From Anaerolineae bacterium (lineage in GTDB: Bacteria > Chloroflexota > Anaerolineae > Anaerolineales > Villigracilaceae), in assembly GCA_003484265.1 (NCBI GenBank), contig DNDO01000108.1, forward strand, positions 1-6,534: a stretch of DNA of 6,534 bases, written 5' to 3'. The notes under the pieces are model-generated. The model saw only the letters and a program-made list of their open reading frames with translations. It searched no databases and was not told where the DNA came from. The stretch's first letter is position 1. Every line of letters starts with the position of its first letter. The position numbers and the translations under genes are program-made. Below are positions 5,774 through 6,534 of this stretch, piece after piece.

Positions 5774-6534
5774 ATGCTTGACCTCGCCCAACTCCTCCGC
5801 ACGCCACACGTCGAGCCGTTATTTGACATTTCACCGGACAACTCCAAAATTGCCTTCGCATGGAACAAAACCGGTGAATGGCAGATATATGAATTAGAGT
5901 TGAATTATCCGTCTCAGTTACATCCAATAACATCAGGCGGCGGCGGCAAGTTCAATCCGCGATATTCTCCAGATGGAACAAAAATCGCCTATGCTTTGGA
6001 TTCAGATGGCAGTGAAAGTTATCATATTGTCGTTTACGACCCATCCACGAACACACACTCAGACCTAACATCAAACACCCCCCATGCCTTGCAACCCAAC
6101 TTCTGCTGGTCGCCGGTTGGAAATCAACTCGCTTTCCTCAGCGACGAGCAGGGACATTTCGGCACCTATATTATGTCGGTTAATGGTGAAGACAAGAATC
6201 TCGTTCTCGATACCAGTCACCCTGCCTGGCAGGTGGAATGGTCGCCAAATGGGAAGCATCTTGCTGCCAGCTGCGAAATGCAAGGGCAGGATTATGGGAT
6301 ATTCATCCTTGATCTTGATACAGGCAAGACGACCCAGGTCCCGCTCAACGCTCATGAACCAAAATGGTCACCAGACGGAAATCGACTTTTATTCCATTCT
6401 GACGAAAATGGATGGTTTGATATAGGCATTTATGATCTTTCCACAGAGGGAATCGAGTGGGTAACAAAAAGTAAAAATGATTCACAATCACCTGTCAGTG
6501 TGGGAAACAGGATTGCTTATCTACAAAGTAAAGG
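5774..6534 (+). CDS. S9-family peptidase, N-terminal beta-propeller region (3' end outside window)
   Basis: An open frame runs from ATG 5774 to the window edge with no stop (253 complete codons). It starts with MLDLAQLLRTPHVEPLFDIS and continues as a series of PD40/WD40-like propeller blades. The W/Y-S-P-D/N-G motifs are at residues 19-23 (ISPDN), 64-68 (YSPDG), 112-116 (WSPVG), 156-160 (WSPNG) and 198-202 (WSPDG), each followed by a K/R-x-L/I-A/L-F/Y strand and a D-rich turn. This matches the N-terminal propeller of acylaminoacyl-peptidase/prolyl-oligopeptidase-type (S9) enzymes, where it gates access to a C-terminal alpha/beta-hydrolase. The catalytic Ser-Asp-His part would lie beyond the window. 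A TolB-like propeller without a hydrolase is the main alternative. No signal peptide is visible, so a cytoplasmic location is likely. ATG 5774 is the first start after an in-frame TAA at 5756-5758; it has no Shine-Dalgarno, and a hairpin lies just upstream. Confidence 0.82.
   Translation, partial: MLDLAQLLRTPHVEPLFDISPDNSKIAFAWNKTGEWQIYELELNYPSQLHPITSGGGGKFNPRYSPDGTKIAYALDSDGSESYHIVVYDPSTNTHSDLTSNTPHALQPNFCWSPVGNQLAFLSDEQGHFGTYIMSVNGEDKNLVLDTSHPAWQVEWSPNGKHLAASCEMQGQDYGIFILDLDTGKTTQVPLNAHEPKWSPDGNRLLFHSDENGWFDIGIYDLSTEGIEWVTKSKNDSQSPVSVGNRIAYLQSK

Noticed and set aside
1..6534. CRISPR array, tRNA or rRNA gene, insertion sequence or phage module
   Set aside because: I see no regularly spaced identical repeats, no transposase or integrase reading frame, no terminal inverted repeats, and no recognisable structural RNA.

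Overview
The window shows the compact, co-oriented gene order of a free-living bacterium at roughly 50% G+C; every gene I can support lies on the + strand. A pyrrolysine-free MttB-type methyltransferase with its corrinoid protein and a GntR/FCD regulator, a lipoprotein with an Asn/Asp/Lys-rich linker, and an S9-type propeller peptidase together suggest an uncultured Anaerolineae-like member of the Chloroflexota. This placement is an impression from gene content and not a demonstrated assignment.

Layout. (1) Positions 1-302: the 3' end of an unrecognised protein with an internal repeat of about 59 residues, closed by a very strong perfect hairpin terminator (320-366). (2) 457-792: a small predicted lipoprotein with a low-complexity charged linker and a Cys/His-containing C-terminal module. 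(3) 833-1444: nadD, for NAD biosynthesis. (4) 1472-2626: a 12-helix MFS transporter resembling the fosmidomycin-resistance (Fsr) group. (5) 2715-5727: a regulator-corrinoid protein-methyltransferase cassette. The FadR-type GntR regulator and the corrinoid protein are tightly coupled, with the stop codon overlapping the Shine-Dalgarno. The MttB-family methyltransferase follows after a 97-nt gap that holds an imperfect dyad. (6) 5774-end: the N-terminal beta-propeller half of an S9-family (acylaminoacyl-peptidase/DPP-IV-like) peptidase that runs off the window.

How the genes work together. The central cassette is the substrate-specific half of a methylotrophic or demethylating pathway. The MttB homologue would move a methyl group from a quaternary amine or similar methylated compound to Co(I) of the corrinoid protein, and the GntR protein probably senses a ligand and controls the cassette. 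The enzyme that moves the methyl group on to tetrahydrofolate and the reductive activase are not in the window. The MFS transporter just upstream could be functionally linked, but its family resemblance (efflux-type Fsr) gives no substrate. nadD, the lipoprotein and the peptidase look like unrelated neighbours. Nothing here is a demonstrably new system. The points most worth a second look are the unknown substrate of the MttB homologue, the missing metal-ligand Asp in the regulator, and the dyad between the corrinoid protein and methyltransferase genes.
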